From Microbacterium sp. LWO14-1.2 (GTDB lineage: Bacteria; Actinomycetota; Actinomycetes; Actinomycetales; Microbacteriaceae): a stretch of DNA of 64,000 bases. The position numbers and the translations under genes were made by a program. Numbering within the stretch: position 1 is the stretch's first letter; every line of letters begins with the position of its first letter. The stretch lies in NCBI RefSeq assembly GCF_038397715.1, contig NZ_CP151633.1, positions 868,001-932,000 of the forward strand, written 5' to 3'. A model generated the notes under the pieces. It made no database searches, had not been told where the DNA came from, and saw only the letters and a list, made by a program, of their open reading frames with translations. Of this stretch, positions 52,302 to 61,300 are shown piece after piece.

Positions 52302-52307
52302 CGCACA

Positions 52308-52313
52308 ACCCTA
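52308..52313 (-). promoter_or_regulatory. Putative leaderless -10 box of rarD
   Basis: Minus-strand TAGGGT, 6 nt before the GTG at 52301. Confidence 0.45.
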
Positions 52314-52395
52314 GTCCCGGCCGAGCGGGCCGCCTGCTCGTTGCTCGGCCCCCTCACGAGAATGGCAGGATTCGGACGCGCTGTGGCCGAATGCA

Positions 52396-52432
52396 GGAAG
52401 GGCCCGGATGCATGATGCATCCGGGCCCTTCC
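52396..52432 (-). terminator. groES terminator with GGATGCA/TGCATCC stem
   Basis: A perfect 17-bp stem: GGAAGGGCCCGGATGCA (52396-52412) with 52416-52432 around TGA. It lies 13 bp after the groES stop, so groES is monocistronic. Confidence 0.85.
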
Positions 52433-52445
52433 GAGAGACGCTGTC

Positions 52446-52742
52446 TCAGCGGACGACGACCGCGAGGACGTCGCGAGCCGACAGGACGAGGAACTCGTCC
52501 GCGCCGAACTTCACCTCGGTGCCGCCGTACTTGCTGTAGAGCACGCGGTCGCCGACGGCGACGTCGAGCGGAACGCGGTTGCCGTTGTCGTCGATGCGGC
52601 CGGGGCCGACCGCCACGACCTCGCCCTCCTGGGGCTTCTCCTTGGCGGTGTCGGGGATGACCAGGCCACTCGCGGTGGTCTGCTCGGCCTCGACCTGCTT
52701 GATGACGATGCGGTCCTCGAGCGGCTTGATGGAAACCGACAC
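52446..52742 (-). CDS. groES: Co-chaperonin GroES
   Basis: A 98-aa lid of the GroEL folding chamber. [27 protein letters not shown] includes the mobile loop, and [19 protein letters not shown] and [25 protein letters not shown] are conserved. The GTG start follows AGAGGT. A CIRCE operator lies 41 bp upstream, so HrcA repression with heat induction is expected. groEL is not adjacent; a terminator follows directly. Confidence 0.97.
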   Translation of the reverse strand: MSVSIKPLEDRIVIKQVEAEQTTASGLVIPDTAKEKPQEGEVVAVGPGRIDDNGNRVPLDVAVGDRVLYSKYGGTEVKFGADEFLVLSARDVLAVVVR

Positions 52743-52782
52743 GGTCTACCTCTTCTTTCTTGACGCTGACACGAAAGACTTG

Positions 52783-52809
52783 TTCGCACTCTCAACCCGA
52801 GAGTGCTAA
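52783..52809 (-). promoter_or_regulatory. CIRCE operator (HrcA site)
   Basis: TTCGCACTC (52783-52791), nine bases, then GAGTGCTAA (52801-52809). This matches TTAGCACTC-N9-GAGTGCTAA with one mismatch in one arm. Confidence 0.92.
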
Positions 52810-52889
52810 CTGCAAGTGTAGGCGGTCGGCTGGCACTCATGCAATGCGAGTGCCAGCGACGGCCGCCTGACCCGCGTCGGTCGGCCGCC

Positions 52890-52895
52890 TAAGCT
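52890..52895 (+). promoter_or_regulatory. Putative leaderless -10 box of the methyltransferase
   Basis: TAAGCT ends 6 nt before the GTG at 52902. Confidence 0.45.
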
Positions 52896-52901
52896 GAGGG
52901 C

Positions 52902-54107
52902 GTGGAGATGTCGGAGTTGCGTGCACTGCTCACCCCGGAAGGGCTCGGGCTCCTCGACGATCTGGGCCCCGTGGACCAGGTGGCCGACGTCGCGCGGACC
53001 GTCTCGCGCCTGCGAGCGGCCGGCCACTCCCCCGATCTCGTCTCGGCCGTCGTCGGACAGGTGCGGCTGCGCGCCAGGGCGCACGCCAAGTTCGGCGACT
53101 TCGCCGACCGGATGCTGTTCACGCGCGCCGGGCTGGAGCAGGCGACGCGCCTCGGCGTCGCCGCGCGGCACGCGCAGCGACTCCGCCGCGCGGGGATGAC
53201 GTCCGTGGCCGACCTCGGCTGCGGCATCGGCGGCGACGCGCTCGCGTTCGCCGGCGCGGGCCTCGACGTCCAGGCCGTCGACGCCGACGAGGTCACCGCC
53301 GCGATCGCCGCCTACAACCTCGCCCCTTTCGGCGAGTCCGCGCGCGTGCAGCACGGAACAGCGGAGGCGCACCTGCCGCAGGCGGCCGACGGACTCGCCG
53401 TCTGGATGGATCCCGCCCGGCGCACCTCCGGCCACAGCGAGACCAGGCGGGTGACCGCCGACGACTACTCGCCCTCGCTCGACTGGGCGTTCGCGGTCGC
53501 GGCCGAGCGCCCCACCGGCATCAAGCTCGGCCCCGGCCACGACCGCGACGCGCTGCCCGCCGACGCCGAGGCGCAGTGGGTCAGCGCCGACGGCAGCGTG
53601 GTGGAGCTCGTGCTCTGGACCGGCGCCCTCGCTCGCGAGGGCGTGCGCCGCGCCGCGCTCGTCATCCGCGGCGAGCGCTCGCACGAGCTGACCGCCGGAG
53701 CGGATGCCGAGGACGCCCCCGAACGCGAGCTCGGCGCGTTCCTGCACGAGCCGGACGGCGCCGTCATCCGCGCCCGCCTGATCGGCGACGTCGCGCGGAG
53801 CCTCGAGGCCGGGATGCTCGATCAGCGCATCGCCTACCTGACCTCCGACGCCGCCCTGACCAGCCCGTTCGTGCAGTCGTTCCGGGTGCGCGAGACGATG
53901 CCCGCGAATCCCAAGGCGATCAGCGCCGTCCTCCGCGCGCACGGCATCGGCACCGTCGAGATCAAGAAGCGCGGCATGGACGTCGACCCGGCCGCCTTCC
54001 GCAAGAAGCTCACGCTGCGCGGAGACGCCTCGGCGACGCTCATCCTCACGCGCATCGGCGACCACCGCCGCGCGATCCTCGCCGACCGCGTACCCCTTGC
54101 GGAGTAG
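52902..54107 (+). CDS. Class I SAM-dependent methyltransferase with THUMP-like domain
   Basis: A 401-aa protein. A helical N-terminal part (~1-95) precedes the SAM-binding fold with VADLGCGIGGDALAFAGAGLDVQAVDAD (motif I) and GLAVWMDPARRTSGHSE, a DPPY-like catalytic position reading DPAR. The C-terminal THUMP-like domain contains IGTVEIKKRGMDVDPAAFRKKL. The architecture suggests RNA methylation, but the target is unknown. GTG 52902 is supported by TAAGCT 6 nt upstream; an ATG two codons later is possible. It abuts the convergent gene with no gap. Confidence 0.83.
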   Translation: MEMSELRALLTPEGLGLLDDLGPVDQVADVARTVSRLRAAGHSPDLVSAVVGQVRLRARAHAKFGDFADRMLFTRAGLEQATRLGVAARHAQRLRRAGMTSVADLGCGIGGDALAFAGAGLDVQAVDADEVTAAIAAYNLAPFGESARVQHGTAEAHLPQAADGLAVWMDPARRTSGHSETRRVTADDYSPSLDWAFAVAAERPTGIKLGPGHDRDALPADAEAQWVSADGSVVELVLWTGALAREGVRRAALVIRGERSHELTAGADAEDAPERELGAFLHEPDGAVIRARLIGDVARSLEAGMLDQRIAYLTSDAALTSPFVQSFRVRETMPANPKAISAVLRAHGIGTVEIKKRGMDVDPAAFRKKLTLRGDASATLILTRIGDHRRAILADRVPLAE

Positions 54108-55424
54108 TCAGCCGTCCCCCTCCGCGGGGATCTCGACGAGGATCGGATCCCCGTACTCGCCGCCGAGCTCGATCGACACGCCCTCCGCGTCGGCGGGCAC
54201 CCCCTGCTCGATGGTCAGATACGGATTCATCCAGTTCGTGAACCGCACGTGCAGCGACCACGTCACGGTGGTGCCGTCGGCGGCCGTCTCGACGCTCAGC
54301 ACCCGGATGTCGGCGGCGCTGTCCTGCGACGCCTGACAGGCGCCGGCCTCATCGGCGGCGTCGACGATCATGCAGCGCAGCATCCCGCCGCTCTGCGTGC
54401 CGTCGGCGGGCTTCTCGGCGATCCAGACCGGCCGGTCGTGGAAGTACCCCACGATCGACAGGCCGGGGAGGTACCCCTGGTCGACGAGCTCTTCCGCACG
54501 CTCGCGGTCCTGGCCGTCGAACTGGTCGAGCATCGAGTCCTGCGGCCGCCATCGCTGCACCCACGCCAGCGGCTCGCCCGTGGTGGCACGGGCGAGCACC
54601 GCCGACACCGACGCGCCGTACGCGTCCGCGGGATCGTCGGGATCGTCGACGGGTACCGACAGCGACACGCTCAGCGCCATGTCGTCGACGCCGTCGGTCG
54701 GCCGGCACTGCTCCGCAGAGGCCTCTCGGACGTCGAGGACCACGCACGTCTCGTCGGCGCCGTCGCGGGTCGCGTACCAGACGACCGCATCGTCGTCCTC
54801 GGTGACGAGGCGTACGGAGCCGTCGTCGTACTTCCCCTCGGCCTGCAGCTCGAGGCGTCGCTCCTGCTGTCCCGCGGTGAGCGCCGACTCCGCGCCCCTG
54901 GCACCGAACAGGGCCCACCCTGCGGCCACCCCGATGAGGAGCAGTGCAGCGGATGCCGCGACCGCGGCCTTCGCATGCGAACGCACCGCCGCGCCGAGCC
55001 CCGAGAGCACGGGGGCATCCGTCCCGCGCGGCTCCTCGGGCCCGTCCGAGGAGGGACCGGGGACGTCGCCCGCGGACTCGCGGCTGCCGGGCGCGGCATC
55101 CGTCATCTCGGGGGCGCCAGTGCCGGAGTCGCCTGTGCCGGAGGCGCCTGTGTCTGTGGCGCCTGTGTCTGAGGCGCCTGTGTCTGAGGCGCTCGGGTCT
55201 GTGGCGCCTGTGTCTGAGGCGCTCGCGTCCGAGGCCACCGTGTCGGAATCGGCGGTCTCGGAGTCGGGCGTCGTCTGAGCGCGAGGATCCGCGGCTGCGA
55301 GCGCGGCTTTCCGCAGCGTCTCCAGCTCGGTCAGTCGCCGCGCATCGGCATCCGTCAGCCCGCCTCCGCGGCCGTAGGCCCGCGCGAGAAGGGCTCGCCG
55401 CTCCGACTCGTCATCCGGACGCAT
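54108..55424 (-). CDS. Uncharacterised single-pass membrane protein, paralogue B
   Basis: A 438-aa protein of unknown function. The N-terminus has the motif ARAYGRGGGLTDADARRL, shared with the upstream neighbour. A Ser/Asp/Thr/Gly-rich stretch (residues ~55-105, repeated SDTGA units) follows, then one helix (~150-172). The extracytoplasmic part has two alike modules containing YATRDGADETCVVLDV and WIAEKPADGTQSGGMLRCMI, each with a cysteine next to a hydrophobic strand. Its ATG lies 14 nt inside the neighbour's 3' end. No catalytic motif was recognised. Confidence 0.65.
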   Translation of the reverse strand: MRPDDESERRALLARAYGRGGGLTDADARRLTELETLRKAALAAADPRAQTTPDSETADSDTVASDASASDTGATDPSASDTGASDTGATDTGASGTGDSGTGAPEMTDAAPGSRESAGDVPGPSSDGPEEPRGTDAPVLSGLGAAVRSHAKAAVAASAALLLIGVAAGWALFGARGAESALTAGQQERRLELQAEGKYDDGSVRLVTEDDDAVVWYATRDGADETCVVLDVREASAEQCRPTDGVDDMALSVSLSVPVDDPDDPADAYGASVSAVLARATTGEPLAWVQRWRPQDSMLDQFDGQDRERAEELVDQGYLPGLSIVGYFHDRPVWIAEKPADGTQSGGMLRCMIVDAADEAGACQASQDSAADIRVLSVETAADGTTVTWSLHVRFTNWMNPYLTIEQGVPADAEGVSIELGGEYGDPILVEIPAEGDG

Positions 55425-56505
55425 CGTCCGCGCCTTTCGAGATCGTGAGGTACTGGCGGCCCATGCCGAGGTGGTACTCGAATCTGGTCGTGGATCCGTC
55501 GTCCGCGACGCGGTCCAGCACCAGCGCGAGTCCCTCCGGTGCGCTCCAGAGCCCGTCCACGCACGCCTGAAGCGGATCGGGCTGCGACCCGTCGTAGATC
55601 AGGCAGGCGCGCTGGGTGTTCTTCTCCGTGGCGAACCAGACGGGAACCTCGCCGTCGTACCCGACCACCGTGAGGGAGCGCTCATCGAATCCGGAGTCGC
55701 CGAGCCGCACGGCGATCTCCGCCTCGACCGGCGACGCGAACTGCACACCGCTGGACTGCGAGGAGGTGATGTAGTTGTAGGAGATGACGGCGGGGTCGCC
55801 GTCGACGGCGAGGTACATCTGCGCGTCCACGACGTTCTGCAGCTCGCCCTCTCCGGGCGACGTGATCGACGCGTACAGCCCCTGTGCGCGCACCTGTTCC
55901 TCCGTCGAGCACACCGGCGCGGAGCTCTGCCCGTCAGCGAGCACGAGACAGACGTTCTCGCCGCCCTTCTGCGTGGCGAACCAGATCACCACGCCCTCCT
56001 CCTCGCGAAGAGCGCGCAGCGACCCGGGGTCGTAGACGCCGGTCGCCACGAGTTCGCTCTGCCACTGCTGCTGCTCCGCCGTGAGGGCGATCGGCTCGGG
56101 GCCCCGGTCGGCGAACACGAGCCAGCCGATGAGCACCCCGAGGCAGACGAGCGCCGCGACCGAGGCCGCGACGACCGGCCAGCGACGGCGCAGCGCGCTC
56201 CGGACGGTGTCGGGGCGCGTCGGACGGTCGGATGCCGGTGCGACGGCGTCGCGCGGCGGCGCCGTCCCGTCGGGCTCGGTGCGGAGATCGTCGGGCGGCG
56301 TGGTGCGCAGCGGCACCGCGTCGATGAGGGGCTCAGGGCCGACGTCCCGTTCGCTCGCTGCCTCCGCCTCGGGCTGGGCCACCGGTGCCCGTGTGTCCTC
56401 GAGATGTCGAAGGCGGTCGGCGTCAGCATCGGTGAGCCCGCCGCCGCGACCGTAGGCGCGCGCCTGCAGGGCGCGCAGCTCCTCGATCTCGTCGGCGTGC
56501 AGCAT
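55411..56505 (-). CDS. Uncharacterised single-pass membrane protein, paralogue A
   Basis: A 364-aa protein. ARAYGRGGGLTDADADRL near the N-terminus (residues 15-32), one helix (~110-131, VVAASVAALVCLGVLIGWLVF), and two extracytoplasmic modules with WFATQKGGENVCLVLADG and WFATEKNTQRACLIYDG match paralogue B. The pair arose by duplication and has diverged strongly. It follows the DUF4190-like gene by 3 nt and overlaps paralogue B by 14 nt, at the distal end of the acpS-tsaD operon. The function is unknown. Confidence 0.65.
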   Translation of the reverse strand: MLHADEIEELRALQARAYGRGGGLTDADADRLRHLEDTRAPVAQPEAEAASERDVGPEPLIDAVPLRTTPPDDLRTEPDGTAPPRDAVAPASDRPTRPDTVRSALRRRWPVVAASVAALVCLGVLIGWLVFADRGPEPIALTAEQQQWQSELVATGVYDPGSLRALREEEGVVIWFATQKGGENVCLVLADGQSSAPVCSTEEQVRAQGLYASITSPGEGELQNVVDAQMYLAVDGDPAVISYNYITSSQSSGVQFASPVEAEIAVRLGDSGFDERSLTVVGYDGEVPVWFATEKNTQRACLIYDGSQPDPLQACVDGLWSAPEGLALVLDRVADDGSTTRFEYHLGMGRQYLTISKGADDASG

Positions 56506-56508
56506 CCG

Positions 56509-57018
56509 CTATCCGAGCCGCTCGAACTGCATGCCCGCCCAGACCAGCCACGCGAGGCTGTAGACCGTGGCGGCGAGGCCCAGCACGAGCGCCCACCGGG
56601 CGATCGCGCGGCTCTCGACGGGACGACGCAGCGACATGATCGCGGCGATGACCGCGACCACGGCGATCGGGATGCCCCACCCCACGAAGAACGACGCCCC
56701 CAGCGCGACGATCGCCGCCGTGAGCGCCCACGGCGCGAGGCGGGTGTCGTCGGCGGGTGCGGTGCCCGTCGACGGCTGCCAGTCGTCGTCGTGTCGGGGG
56801 TCATCGGCGATCGGACCCGTCGCGACCACAGGTTCCACGCTCACCGGTCCGGTGGGCAGCTTCGCGTAGCCGTCGCGGCGCGCTCCCGGCAGCCGGGCCG
56901 AACCCGCCGGACGTTCGACCTCGCCACTCGGCCCCTCGACCGTCGTGCGCGGGACGGGCCGTTCACCCGACGTCCCGTCCGAGGGCCCGCTGCGGGGCGG
57001 CAGGGAGGCGTCGGTCAT
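56509..57018 (-). CDS. DUF4190-like two-helix membrane protein
   Basis: A 169-aa protein with a ~95-residue Pro/Gly-rich cytoplasmic N-terminus. A membrane domain follows, with [35 protein letters not shown] and [18 protein letters not shown] (residues ~98-160), as in DUF4190 proteins. Its ATG overlaps the tsaD stop (ATGA). A longer frame to 57399 runs antisense-like through tsaD and is not used. The function is unknown. Confidence 0.65.
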   Translation of the reverse strand: MTDASLPPRSGPSDGTSGERPVPRTTVEGPSGEVERPAGSARLPGARRDGYAKLPTGPVSVEPVVATGPIADDPRHDDDWQPSTGTAPADDTRLAPWALTAAIVALGASFFVGWGIPIAVVAVIAAIMSLRRPVESRAIARWALVLGLAATVYSLAWLVWAGMQFERLG

Positions 57019-58088
57019 GACGGCACCGGCACGCGCTCGGCCACCTGGATCTCGGTGACGGGCAGTGTCGAGTCCGCACCGAAGGCGAGCGTCGACGGAC
57101 GACGACCCGACGAGATCAGCTCCGCGGCGAGCGCTGCGATCATGGCTCCGTTGTCGGTGCACAGCGACAGCGGGGGGATGCGCACCGTCACGCCTGCGGC
57201 CTCGGCGCGCGCCAGAGCGACCTCGCGCAGCCGTCGGTTGGCGATCACGCCGCCGCCGAGCAGCAGTCGCGGGACCCCGAGGTCGGCGCAGGCCGCGAGG
57301 GCCTTCGTGACGAGCACGTCGACGACTGCTTCCCGGAAGCTCGCCGCGACATCCGCGACGGGAACCGCGGTGCCCTCGGCCTCGCACCGTTCGACCCACC
57401 GCGCGACCGCGGTCTTCAGCCCGGAGAACGAGAAGTCGTAGCGGTGCTTCGCCATGTCGGACGCCCGCGAGAGCCCGCGCGGGAAGCGGATCGCGTCGGG
57501 GTCGCCGTCCACGGCCGCCCGGTCGATCTCCGGACCACCGGGGTACGGGAGCGACAGGAGCCGGGCGACCTTGTCGAACGCCTCCCCCGCGGCATCGTCC
57601 ATGGTCTCGCCCAGCATCTCGACGTCGGTCGTGAGGTCGCGCACGTGCAGGAGCGAGGTGTGCCCGCCCGACACGAGCAGCGCGATGGTCGGGTACTCGA
57701 GCGGCTCGGACTCCGGGGTGAGGATGTCGGCGGCGATGTGCCCGACGAGGTGGTTCACGGCGTACAGCGGCTTGTCGAGCGACACCGCCAGTCCCTTCGC
57801 CGCGCCGACCCCGACCATCAGCGCACCCGCGAGCCCCGGACCGCTCGTCACAGCGACGGCGTCGAGGTCGTGCAGCGAGACCCCGGCCTCGGCGAGGGCC
57901 GCATCGATCGACGGCTGCAGCGCCTCGAGGTGTGCCCGCGCGGCGACCTCCGGCACGACGCCGCCGTAGCGGGCGTGCTCGTCCATGCTCGACGCGATCG
58001 TGTTCGACAGCAGCGTCCGACCGCGGACGATCCCGATCCCGGTCTCATCGCAGCTGGTCTCGATGCCCAGCACCAGGGGCTCGGTCAT
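57015..58088 (-). CDS. tsaD: tRNA N6-adenosine threonylcarbamoyltransferase TsaD
   Basis: A 357-aa enzyme that transfers threonylcarbamoyl to A37 of ANN-decoding tRNAs. [15 protein letters not shown] is the ASKHA phosphate-binding start. [15 protein letters not shown] holds the two iron/zinc histidines, [13 protein letters not shown] follows, and [15 protein letters not shown] is the C-terminal nucleotide motif. It works with TsaB and TsaE encoded upstream. Its ATG overlaps the rimI stop by 4 nt. Confidence 0.97.
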   Translation of the reverse strand: MTEPLVLGIETSCDETGIGIVRGRTLLSNTIASSMDEHARYGGVVPEVAARAHLEALQPSIDAALAEAGVSLHDLDAVAVTSGPGLAGALMVGVGAAKGLAVSLDKPLYAVNHLVGHIAADILTPESEPLEYPTIALLVSGGHTSLLHVRDLTTDVEMLGETMDDAAGEAFDKVARLLSLPYPGGPEIDRAAVDGDPDAIRFPRGLSRASDMAKHRYDFSFSGLKTAVARWVERCEAEGTAVPVADVAASFREAVVDVLVTKALAACADLGVPRLLLGGGVIANRRLREVALARAEAAGVTVRIPPLSLCTDNGAMIAALAAELISSGRRPSTLAFGADSTLPVTEIQVAERVPVPS

Positions 58089-58576
58089 GCGGTGGCCTCC
58101 TCTGCGGCATCCGTCGCCGCGCCTCGCGCGTGCTGCAGCACGAGACGCATCACGATCGCATCCACGTCATCCGGCTGGTAGTAGCGGGGGCGCCGGCCGA
58201 TCTCCTCGAACCCCTCGGACCGGTAGAGCCCCTCGGCGCCGGGGTTGTCGGCGCGGACTTCGAGGAACACCTCGCGGGCTCCCCGTTCGGCGGCCGTGTC
58301 GAGCAGAGCCCGCAGCAGTGCACGACCGCGACCGGCACCCCGGAACTCGGCGTCGAACGCGATGGTCTGGATGTCGGCATCGGCCGAGCCGCGCAGCGCC
58401 CGCACCCCGCCGTATCCGATCACCGTGCCCTCGTGCTCGTCGACCAGATAGAGCCCGTGCGGACTCGACAGCTCGAGCGCCATGGCCTCCTGGCTCCAGG
58501 CATCGGTCGGGAACGAGCGGTGCTCTATGGTCATGATGGCATCCAGGTCGTCGGCCGTCGCCGCGCGCAGGGTCAC
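58085..58576 (-). CDS. rimI: Ribosomal-protein-type N-acetyltransferase RimI
   Basis: A 163-aa GNAT acetyltransferase. [29 protein letters not shown] is motif A with the acetyl-CoA pyrophosphate loop, and [23 protein letters not shown] is motif B with the conserved tyrosine. Homologues acetylate protein N-termini such as ribosomal S18. A GTG start at 58576 overlaps the tsaB stop by 4 nt. The position between tsaB and tsaD is the common one in actinobacteria. Confidence 0.92.
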   Translation of the reverse strand: MTLRAATADDLDAIMTIEHRSFPTDAWSQEAMALELSSPHGLYLVDEHEGTVIGYGGVRALRGSADADIQTIAFDAEFRGAGRGRALLRALLDTAAERGAREVFLEVRADNPGAEGLYRSEGFEEIGRRPRYYQPDDVDAIVMRLVLQHARGAATDAAEEATA

Positions 58577-59193
58577 AGTCCGACCTTCTTCGGCGCGCCG
58601 GGCATCGTGACATCGGGATGCCGCATGTACAGCGGCTCGTCGCCCGCGAGAGTGCGTCCGGCGCGCAGAGCTCGCGCCCCGACGACGGCGAGGTCGGCGG
58701 CCGACAGCGTCGCCACCTCCATCGCGCGCACCCCGTCGAGCACGGAGTCGAGCTCGACGCGCGGCACCAGAACGGTGTCGGCGGTGATTCGCGGGATGCC
58801 GTCGGCATCCGTCCCGTCGAAGACCGTCACGGCCACCTCGCGGCGCCGCGCGTCGGTCACGATCGCGAAGGGGCCGGTCACCGCATCCGTCTCGATCGAG
58901 CGCAGAGCCGGGGCGAAGTGACTCGGGATGGGTGCGACCGGGATGCCGCGGCCCAGTGCGAACGTGCGCGCGGCGGCGATGCCGATGCGGAGGCCCGTGA
59001 ACGGTCCCGGCCCCATGCCGGCGACGACGTGGGTCACGGGAGCCGCGCCCGTGTCGTCGATCACGCGGTGCAGCAGGTCGCCGATGACCTCGGCGTGGCC
59101 GAGCGGATCGGCGGTCGACGCCTCGGAGCGGACGCCGTCGTCGCCGACGACCGCGACGGCAGTACCCAGGGAGGTGTCGACGGCGAGGATCAC
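58573..59193 (-). CDS. tsaB: tRNA threonylcarbamoyladenosine partner protein TsaB
   Basis: A 206-aa ASKHA-fold partner of TsaD. VILAVDTSLGTAVAVVGDDG starts the protein, and VAGMGPGPFTGLRIGIAAARTFA is the family signature. Like other TsaB proteins it lacks an active catalytic site and serves as a scaffold. A GTG at 59193 overlaps the tsaE stop by 4 nt. The longer frame to 59979 has no homology. Confidence 0.93.
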   Translation of the reverse strand: MILAVDTSLGTAVAVVGDDGVRSEASTADPLGHAEVIGDLLHRVIDDTGAAPVTHVVAGMGPGPFTGLRIGIAAARTFALGRGIPVAPIPSHFAPALRSIETDAVTGPFAIVTDARRREVAVTVFDGTDADGIPRITADTVLVPRVELDSVLDGVRAMEVATLSAADLAVVGARALRAGRTLAGDEPLYMRHPDVTMPGAPKKVGL

Positions 59194-59717
59194 CCCTCCA
59201 GGGTAGTCGCCCCTCCGTCGACGGTCCCTGAGCGCGACGCGCGGGTGATCGTCACGTGTCGCGGGGCGTCGGCATCGAGCTCCGACGGGTCGAGGTCGTC
59301 TTCGCCGTCGGCACCGACCGGCCGCTCGAGCTCGATGTCCCACCAGCTGTCCGCGAGCTCCTCGGCCATTCCCCGACCCCACTCGATGACGACGACGGAG
59401 CGGGTGAGGTCCAGGTCGAGGTCCTCCAGCTCCGCGCCCGAGCCGAGCCGGTACGCGTCGACGTGCACGAGCGGCGCGCGACCGACGAGGGACGGATGCG
59501 TGCGCGCGATGACGAAGGTCGGGCTCTGCACCGGCCCCCGCACCCCCAGCCCCTCGGCGAGGCCTCGGGTGAACGTCGTCTTGCCCGCGCCCAGCGGGCC
59601 GGTGAGGATCAGCAGGTCGCCGGCCTCCAGCTTCTCGCCGATACGGTGGCCGAGCTGCTCCATCGCGTCGGAGGTCTCGATGTCGTGGCGTCCGAGGAGC
59701 GCCGGATCGACGCTCAC
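59190..59717 (-). CDS. tsaE: tRNA threonylcarbamoyladenosine ATPase TsaE
   Basis: A 175-aa P-loop ATPase needed for TsaD turnover. GPLGAGKTTFTRGLAEGLGV is Walker A, SPTFVIARTH follows, and HVDAYRL and VVVIEWGRGM are further family motifs. GTG 59717 is chosen because GGAGGT sits 6 nt upstream and it overlaps the alr stop (GTGA). The C-terminal ~45 residues are acidic and variable. Confidence 0.92.
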   Translation of the reverse strand: MSVDPALLGRHDIETSDAMEQLGHRIGEKLEAGDLLILTGPLGAGKTTFTRGLAEGLGVRGPVQSPTFVIARTHPSLVGRAPLVHVDAYRLGSGAELEDLDLDLTRSVVVIEWGRGMAEELADSWWDIELERPVGADGEDDLDPSELDADAPRHVTITRASRSGTVDGGATTLEG

Positions 59718-60820
59718 GACGACCTCCGCGGCACGCGGGCGCCGATGCGGGTGACGATCTCGTAGTTGATGGTGGAGGCCGCGTTCGCCCACTCCGCAGC
59801 CGACGGCACCCCCAGGGTCGGATCGCCGAACAGCACGACCTCGTCGCCGATCGACACCGCCGCGTCGCCGACGTCGACGACGAACTGGTCCATCGCGATG
59901 CGGCCGACGTTCGTGTAGCGGCGTCCGTTGATCGACACCGGCAGGCGCCCCGACGCGTGCCGCGGCACCCCGTCGGCATACCCGAGGGGCACGAGCACGA
60001 GAGTCGTGTCGTGCGGAGCGCGGTGGTCGTAGCCGTAGGAGACCCCGGCTCCCGCTGGTACCCGTCGGACGGCCGCGACCGCGCCGCGCAGGGTCATCGC
60101 GGGACGGAGGCCGAGCTCCGCCGACGACCGGTCCTCGAAGGGCGAGAGCCCGTAGATGCCGACACCGACGCGCACGGCATCGAGTCGCATCTCGGGCAGG
60201 TCGATGGCCGCCGCGGTCGCGGCGATGTGACGGATCTCGGGGTGGATGCCGAACGACGCGGCGAGGGCGACGCCCTCCTCGAAGCGCGCGAGTGCTTCCC
60301 GGTCGTCCTGCGGGGAGGTGTTGGAGAGGTGGCTGAAAAGCCCGACGATGCGCAGTCGCCCGATGCGCTCGAGCCGCGCGGCCTCGGCGAGCACGCGGCG
60401 CCAGTCGGCCGGAGCGATGCCGTTGCGCGAGAGGCCGGTCTCGAACTTCAGGTGCACGCCGACCGGACGGTCGACGCTCGCCGCCGTGCCTGCGGCCTCG
60501 AGCTGGTCGAACGACGAGATACCGAGCTCGATGTCATGCTCGGCAGCGTGCTCGAACCGCTCCCCCGGCGCGTGCAGCCACGCCATGATGGGGGCCGTGA
60601 TGCCCTGGCGCCGCAGTTCCAGCGCCTCGGGGATCTCGGCCACGCCGAGACGCGTCGCCCCACCGGCGAGGGCGGCGACGGCGGCGGCCGCCGCACCGTG
60701 CCCGTAGGCGTTCGCCTTGACGACCGCGATGACCTGCACCCCCGTGAGACGGCGGAAGTGCCGGACGTTGTCGCTGATGGCATCCAGTTCGATCCTGGCC
60801 TCGCGGAACGGTGCGCTCAC
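59714..60820 (-). CDS. alr: Alanine racemase
   Basis: A 368-aa PLP enzyme making D-alanine for peptidoglycan. VQVIAVVKANAYGHGA carries the PLP lysine, LKFETGLSRNGI follows, and RVPAGAGVSYGYDH contains the second catalytic tyrosine. GRIAMDQFVVDVGD is a conserved C-terminal motif. A GTG start overlaps the acpS stop by 4 nt. It is placed between acpS and the tsa genes. Confidence 0.96.
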   Translation of the reverse strand: MSAPFREARIELDAISDNVRHFRRLTGVQVIAVVKANAYGHGAAAAAVAALAGGATRLGVAEIPEALELRRQGITAPIMAWLHAPGERFEHAAEHDIELGISSFDQLEAAGTAASVDRPVGVHLKFETGLSRNGIAPADWRRVLAEAARLERIGRLRIVGLFSHLSNTSPQDDREALARFEEGVALAASFGIHPEIRHIAATAAAIDLPEMRLDAVRVGVGIYGLSPFEDRSSAELGLRPAMTLRGAVAAVRRVPAGAGVSYGYDHRAPHDTTLVLVPLGYADGVPRHASGRLPVSINGRRYTNVGRIAMDQFVVDVGDAAVSIGDEVVLFGDPTLGVPSAAEWANAASTINYEIVTRIGARVPRRSS

Positions 60821-61176
60821 AGGGGGTCTCCTTCCGCGACGACGAACGCCGCGGCGAGTCCCGCGTCGTGGGTGAGGGTCAGGTGCAGACGGCTGATGCC
60901 GCGCTCGGCGACGACCTCGGCCGTGGTGCCGGAGAGTACGAAATGCGGGCGCCCGGACGCCTCCGAGGCGATCTCGATCTCGGTCCAGTGCACACCGTCC
61001 GACCCGCCCAGCGTTTTGATCAGCGCCTCTTTCGCGGCGAAGCGCGCGGCCAGTGACGGCAGGCGCAAGGGGCGCTCGGCGGGGGCGAACAGCCGCTCGC
61101 GCAGCCGCGGAGTGCGCTCGAGAGTGCGCTCGAACCGCGGGATGTCGACGAGGTCGATGCCGGTCCCGATGATCAC
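60817..61176 (-). CDS. acpS: Holo-[acyl-carrier-protein] synthase
   Basis: A 119-aa phosphopantetheinyl transferase activating acyl carrier protein. IIGTGIDLVDIPRF carries the metal-binding aspartate, and FAAKEALIKTLGG the glutamate and lysine. TLTHDAGLAAAFVV closes the fold. GTG 61176 is preceded by TAGGCT 6 nt upstream, a leaderless pattern. It heads an operon in which each of the next six genes overlaps its neighbour by 4 nt. Confidence 0.95.
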   Translation of the reverse strand: MIIGTGIDLVDIPRFERTLERTPRLRERLFAPAERPLRLPSLAARFAAKEALIKTLGGSDGVHWTEIEIASEASGRPHFVLSGTTAEVVAERGISRLHLTLTHDAGLAAAFVVAEGDPL

Positions 61177-61182
61177 CTGTTC

Positions 61183-61188
61183 AGCCTA
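61183..61188 (-). promoter_or_regulatory. Putative leaderless -10 box of the acpS-tsaD operon
   Basis: Minus-strand TAGGCT, 6 nt before the acpS GTG. The rest of 61189-61300 holds GGCTGG/CCAGCC repeats that might terminate glmS, but no gene. Confidence 0.45.
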
Positions 61189-61300
61189 GTCGCGGGCCGC
61201 CCCGGCGCCGCCCGCGCGGCCGACGTTCTCCGCGCGGCTGGCCGGATGGTCAGGTCCAGCCAGCCGGATCGGAGGTCGTCAGCCGGTCGCGCGCGGAGGG

